Assembly (NCBI RefSeq): GCF_005924265.1 | Contig: NZ_VCLB01000003.1 | Span: 248,001-312,000 of the forward strand | From: Martelella lutilitoris | GTDB lineage: Bacteria; Pseudomonadota; Alphaproteobacteria; Rhizobiales; Rhizobiaceae | Length of the DNA stretch: 64,000 nt | Direction of reading: 5' to 3' | Part shown: positions 60,920 to 64,000 of the stretch, piece after piece | Layout of the letters: each line of letters begins with the position of its first letter | Position numbering within the stretch: the stretch's first letter is position 1 | The notes under the pieces: model-generated | Seen by the model: only the letters and a program-made list of their open reading frames with translations | What the model was told of the DNA's origin: nothing | Database searches by the model: none | Program-made: the position numbers and the translations under genes

Positions 60920-61672
60920 CTGTCCGCCGTTGATATCGAGGATCTGGCCGGTGATATAGCCGGCCATGGTCGGCGAGGCGAGGAAGACGAAGCTCCAGGC
61001 GCAGTCTTCCGCCGTGCCGAGCCTTGCGAGCGGGATCGCGGCCAGCGCCGCGTCGAGCGCGGAAACCGGCGTCTCGTCATGGAACGGCGTCTCGATGACG
61101 CCGGGCGCGATTGCGTTGACGCGGACGCCGTCGGCCGCCATCTCCCGCGCCAAAGCCCTTGTCAGCGAATGCACGGCGGCCTTGGCGGCGGCATAGAGGC
61201 CGGAGCCCGGCGCGCCCCCATTGCGGCCGGCGATCGATCCGAGATTGATGACCGAGGCGCGGTCACTTGCTTTTAGTGCAGGCCCCGCATGGCGCACCAT
61301 GCGCAGGATCGAACGGGTGTTGAGGTCGAAGACCTGATCATAGATCGCCTCGTCGAAATCGGCCGACGGCGAGCGCAGGATGGCGCCGGCATTGTTCACC
61401 AGGCAGTCAAGCCCGCCCATCATCGCCACTGATCGCGCGACGATGTCCTCAGCGTCCTCGGCCCGGGTCACGTCGCCGGCAACGACATGGGCCGTGCCGC
61501 CCTCCTCGCGCAGGGCCGCGGCAAGGCTCTCGGCCTCGTCCCGTCGCGAATTATAATGGATAGTCACCTCCGCGCCCGCGCGCGAAAAGGCGCGCGCGGC
61601 AGCCGCCCCGATGCCGGAACTCGCGCCGGTGATGAGAACCTTCAGTCCTTGAATATCATTGACGGGTATCAT
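60908..61672 (-). CDS. Short-chain dehydrogenase/reductase (SDR)
   Basis: Classical SDR, 254 residues. Motifs: TGASSGIG near residue 14, NNAG near 93, VINLGSIAG with the catalytic serine and YAAAKAAV with the Y-K pair; the end YITGQILDINGGQLMP is typical. It follows the second SDR by 75 bases on the same strand and may form an operon with it. Substrate not determinable; 3-oxoacyl reductase and sugar dehydrogenase types look alike at this level. Confidence 0.85.
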   Translation of the reverse strand: MIPVNDIQGLKVLITGASSGIGAAAARAFSRAGAEVTIHYNSRRDEAESLAAALREEGGTAHVVAGDVTRAEDAEDIVARSVAMMGGLDCLVNNAGAILRSPSADFDEAIYDQVFDLNTRSILRMVRHAGPALKASDRASVINLGSIAGRNGGAPGSGLYAAAKAAVHSLTRALAREMAADGVRVNAIAPGVIETPFHDETPVSALDAALAAIPLARLGTAEDCAWSFVFLASPTMAGYITGQILDINGGQLMP

Positions 61673-61747
61673 GCGGTTCCCTTTCCTTAAGTCTGATGTG
61701 ACCCTCTATAGACCGATCGGCGCGGCGAAGGCGAGAACATCGCGGCC

Positions 61748-62503
61748 TCAATGCATCACCCAGCCGCCATCGACATGGAGATTCTGCCCGGTGATGAAGC
61801 CGGCGCGCTTCGAGATCAGGAACATCAGCGCCTCGGCAAGGTCTTCAGGCGCGCCCCGGCGCTTGATTGCCTGGCTGTCGATGATGCGGCGCTGATAGGC
61901 CTCCTGGTCCGGATGGATCTTCTCCGCATCCGTCGGAAAGGCCCCCGGCGACAGCGTGTTGACCGTGATGCCCCATTTGCCGAATTCGCGCGCCCAGCCG
62001 CGCGCCAGCATGATCAGCGCGCCCTTCGACTGGATATAGGGGGTGAGGTTCTCCCAGCCGCCCGAGACCGTGATCGAGCTGATATTGATGATCCGCCCGA
62101 AACCGGCATCGCGCATGCCCGGCAGCAGAGCCTTGACGATCATGAGCGCCGCCTCGACATTGACGGCATGGATCTTCGCATGCTCCTCCATGGTGAAATC
62201 CTCGAACGGCTTTGAGGGATAGATCGCCGCATTGTTGATCGCCGTGTCGATCGGCCCCTGTTGCAGAAACCCGGAAAGGGTTGCCTCAAGCGCCGCCTTG
62301 TCGGTCAGATCAACCTTGCTGACCGTGAGCCTCTCCGAGAGCTTCTTCTCGACCGCCGCCGCCTTCAGCGCCTCGATCTTGGCCGGATCATTGTCGAGCA
62401 CGATCACGTCGGCGCCGGCTTGCATCAGGGCAAGGCTCGCCGGAAGCCCGAGCCCGCCTGCTGCACCCGTGTAAAGGATCCGCCGCCCCTGAAATTCGCC
62501 CAT
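61748..62503 (-). CDS. Short-chain dehydrogenase/reductase (SDR)
   Basis: SDR of 251 residues with TGAAGGLG near residue 12, NNAAI near 88 (a variant of NNAG), the serine in INISSITVSG and YIQSKGA as the catalytic pair, ending AGFITGQNLHVDGGWVMH. ATG 62503 is seven bases after GGAGG; the GTG two codons earlier is too close to it. First of the two SDR genes. Similar proteins are glucose or gluconate dehydrogenases, but the assignment is open. Confidence 0.85.
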   Translation of the reverse strand: MGEFQGRRILYTGAAGGLGLPASLALMQAGADVIVLDNDPAKIEALKAAAVEKKLSERLTVSKVDLTDKAALEATLSGFLQQGPIDTAINNAAIYPSKPFEDFTMEEHAKIHAVNVEAALMIVKALLPGMRDAGFGRIINISSITVSGGWENLTPYIQSKGALIMLARGWAREFGKWGITVNTLSPGAFPTDAEKIHPDQEAYQRRIIDSQAIKRRGAPEDLAEALMFLISKRAGFITGQNLHVDGGWVMH

Positions 62504-62596
62504 GATCACGCCTCCTGCCGGTTATTGCGGGCGGAGGATAACGCCGATACCGCGACGGAGCGATGGTGTTTTTCACATTGCCGGAAACATCGCCGC

Positions 62597-64000
62597 TCAG
62601 TGCGGCGCGAACTGGCCGGGATGGAACTGGCCGAGCCAGGTCTCCGTCAGCGGCTCGCCATCCTCGGAAAGATAGGCGCGCACATCGATCGTATCGGCGG
62701 TTCCGTCGAATTTGAGGTCATAGGTCATCCGCCAGTCGTCCGTGCCGACGATCGGCATCGCATAGGCGTTGATGACCTCGGCGCCGCCGCCGACCGAGAT
62801 TTCGGCTTCCACGCCATCTTCGGCCGTCAGGCCCTCAACGGCCGGACCGGAGAAATCGACCACGACCTTGACCTGGTCGCCCGGACGCGGCTGCCCCGGC
62901 ACGCCGCCGCGGCCGATCCGGCTTGCGGTCGTCTCGGCGAGGCGCTCATTTGGTGGCGCGGTCCTTGCCCAGGTGAGCGTATAGGAAAAATCGCGTTCTT
63001 CGCCGGCCTCGGGCAGATTTTCCGGCAGCCAGTAGGCGACGATATTGTCGTAGATCTCGTCATCGGACGGCAGTTCGACGAGTTGCACCGCCCCCCGGCC
63101 CCAGTCGCCATCCGGCGTCACCCAGGCCGAGGCCCGGCGATTATAGAACACGCCGTCGTCCTGGTAGTGGTCGAAATTCCGGTCGCGCTGGATCAGGCCG
63201 AAACCTTCGGGATTCTCGTCAAAAAAGCTCGAGGTCACGACGCGCGGCGGGTTGTTGAGCGGTCGCCAGATCTGCTCGCCCGAACCGGTGACCACCTCAA
63301 GCCCGTCGCTGTCATGGACCTCCGGACGCCAGTCGAAGGCCATGTTGCGGTGGGTCTCGGAATACCAGTACATCGAGGTCAGCGGCGCGACGCCGAGCCG
63401 CTCCACCGCCTCGCGGAAGAACAACCGGCTGGTAATATGCAGAACCTGACCTTCGCCGTCCTCGTTTTCCGCCTCGATGCGGTAGGCGCCGGCAACGCTC
63501 TTGCTGTCGAGCAGGGCGTAGATGACGATGCCGTCACCGGGCTTGTCGTCCTTTTCCAGGTAGAAGGACGTGAAGCGCGGAAATTCTTCCGGCCGCGCAA
63601 GACCGGTATCGACGGCCAGCGCACGGGCGGAAAGGCCGTATTGCCTGTCCGGCCCGTCGGTGCGGAAATAGCTCGCGCCGAGAAAGGAGATCCAGTCGGT
63701 CTTCATGTCCGGCCGCATCACCCGGAAACCGGCCCAGCCGGCAAAATCCTCGACTGCCTTTGCCGGGCTGTCATCCGGCATGGCGAAATAATCGGAACTG
63801 TAGAGCACTTCGCGCGCCTCGCCGTCCTCGACCAGGCTGATCGTCACCGGTTCCTTGAAATAGCGGCCCTGATGGAAAAACTGCACCGGCGCGTCGCCGA
63901 CATCGATCGTATGATCCTTGCGGAACATGATCTTCCAGTGCGCGTCGTAATCGATCGCTTCGAAGAGTTCGGGATGCTCGACCGGATAGGGCTCGAACGG
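62597..64000 (-). CDS. Glucan biosynthesis protein OpgG/OpgD, N-terminus outside the window
   Basis: Periplasmic protein for synthesis of osmoregulated periplasmic glucans. The window holds the last 467 codons; the frame remains open through 64000 (…PFEPYPVEHPELFEAIDYDAHWKI before the first in-window ATG at 63928), so the signal peptide lies beyond. Family marks are DYDAHWKIMFR, HQGRYFKEPVTI, FLGASYFR, YGLSARALAVDTG, TSMYWYSETHRNMAFDWRPEVHDSDGL and RPLNNPP. MdoG/OpgG and OpgD are hard to separate here. Confidence 0.92.
   Translation of the reverse strand, partial: PFEPYPVEHPELFEAIDYDAHWKIMFRKDHTIDVGDAPVQFFHQGRYFKEPVTISLVEDGEAREVLYSSDYFAMPDDSPAKAVEDFAGWAGFRVMRPDMKTDWISFLGASYFRTDGPDRQYGLSARALAVDTGLARPEEFPRFTSFYLEKDDKPGDGIVIYALLDSKSVAGAYRIEAENEDGEGQVLHITSRLFFREAVERLGVAPLTSMYWYSETHRNMAFDWRPEVHDSDGLEVVTGSGEQIWRPLNNPPRVVTSSFFDENPEGFGLIQRDRNFDHYQDDGVFYNRRASAWVTPDGDWGRGAVQLVELPSDDEIYDNIVAYWLPENLPEAGEERDFSYTLTWARTAPPNERLAETTASRIGRGGVPGQPRPGDQVKVVVDFSGPAVEGLTAEDGVEAEISVGGGAEVINAYAMPIVGTDDWRMTYDLKFDGTADTIDVRAYLSEDGEPLTETWLGQFHPGQFAPH

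Noticed and set aside
1-64000. CRISPR arrays, IS elements, prophage, tRNA or rRNA genes
   Set aside because: No regularly spaced direct repeats, transposase or phage-like genes, or tRNA/rRNA signatures were seen on either strand.

Overview
The window looks like chromosome from a free-living alphaproteobacterium of the Hyphomicrobiales (Rhizobiales), most likely Rhizobiaceae-like. The base composition is GC-rich and start codons include ATG, GTG and some TTG. Short intergenic elements resemble rhizobial mosaic repeats. The gene content is typical of a heterotroph that scavenges plant- or sediment-derived compounds: many ABC, TRAP and BCCT importers, sugar dehydrogenases and small regulators. 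Genus cannot be fixed from the sequence alone. I see no tRNA, rRNA, IS element, prophage or CRISPR.

Layout. 1-1704: end of an unknown gene, then a full-length altronate/galactarate dehydratase-family gene with a strong terminator. 1939-4308: iron(II) import (small ORF, feoA, feoB). 4501-6324: typA/BipA, then a mosaic repeat between two copies of a terminator sequence and a small membrane protein. 7217-18005: two convergent blocks that look like one catabolic locus (SDR, epimerase, pxpB, pxpC on +; hyuA, hyuB, TRAP dctPQM, GntR regulator on -) for a 5-oxoproline-, hydantoin- or lactam-like compound. 18352-20444: BCCT transporter with a UspA protein. 20730-25172: MsbA-like ABC exporter and a GH2 beta-mannosidase. 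25384-27915: modABC molybdate import. 27986-30619: cobalamin riboswitch and metE. 30645-37810: polyamine-type ABC importer with a DUF3830 protein, an aminobutyraldehyde dehydrogenase-like enzyme and a LysR regulator. 37990-40535: DsbA-like protein and adenine deaminase. 40594-41142: a long inverted repeat and a mosaic repeat. 41300-45283: Gfo/Idh oxidoreductase, DUF993 protein, sugar-phosphate-isomerase-like protein and TetR, apparently an undescribed carbohydrate pathway. 45475-45775: DUF1127 gene followed by three CCUCCUCCC-loop hairpins, a cuckoo/CcsR-type small-RNA locus. 45857-46657: phosphoesterase. 46818-57681: L-arabinose or related sugar locus (ytfQ-ytfR-ytfT-yjfF-araB-araA-araD, divergent LysR and a sugar 1-dehydrogenase). 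57684-60919: a Slam-like outer-membrane protein, a glycine-anchored surface-type lipoprotein and SapC. 60908-64000: two SDRs and the 3' part of opgG/mdoG.

The most interesting items are the Slam plus lipoprotein pair, the DUF1127/triple cuckoo RNA locus, the PxpBC-without-PxpA plus HyuAB catabolic locus (with an apparently leaderless hyuA), and the DUF993 operon with a clear operator at its promoter. Many genes have a better internal start than the longest open frame; chosen starts are justified from Shine-Dalgarno sequences and overlaps.
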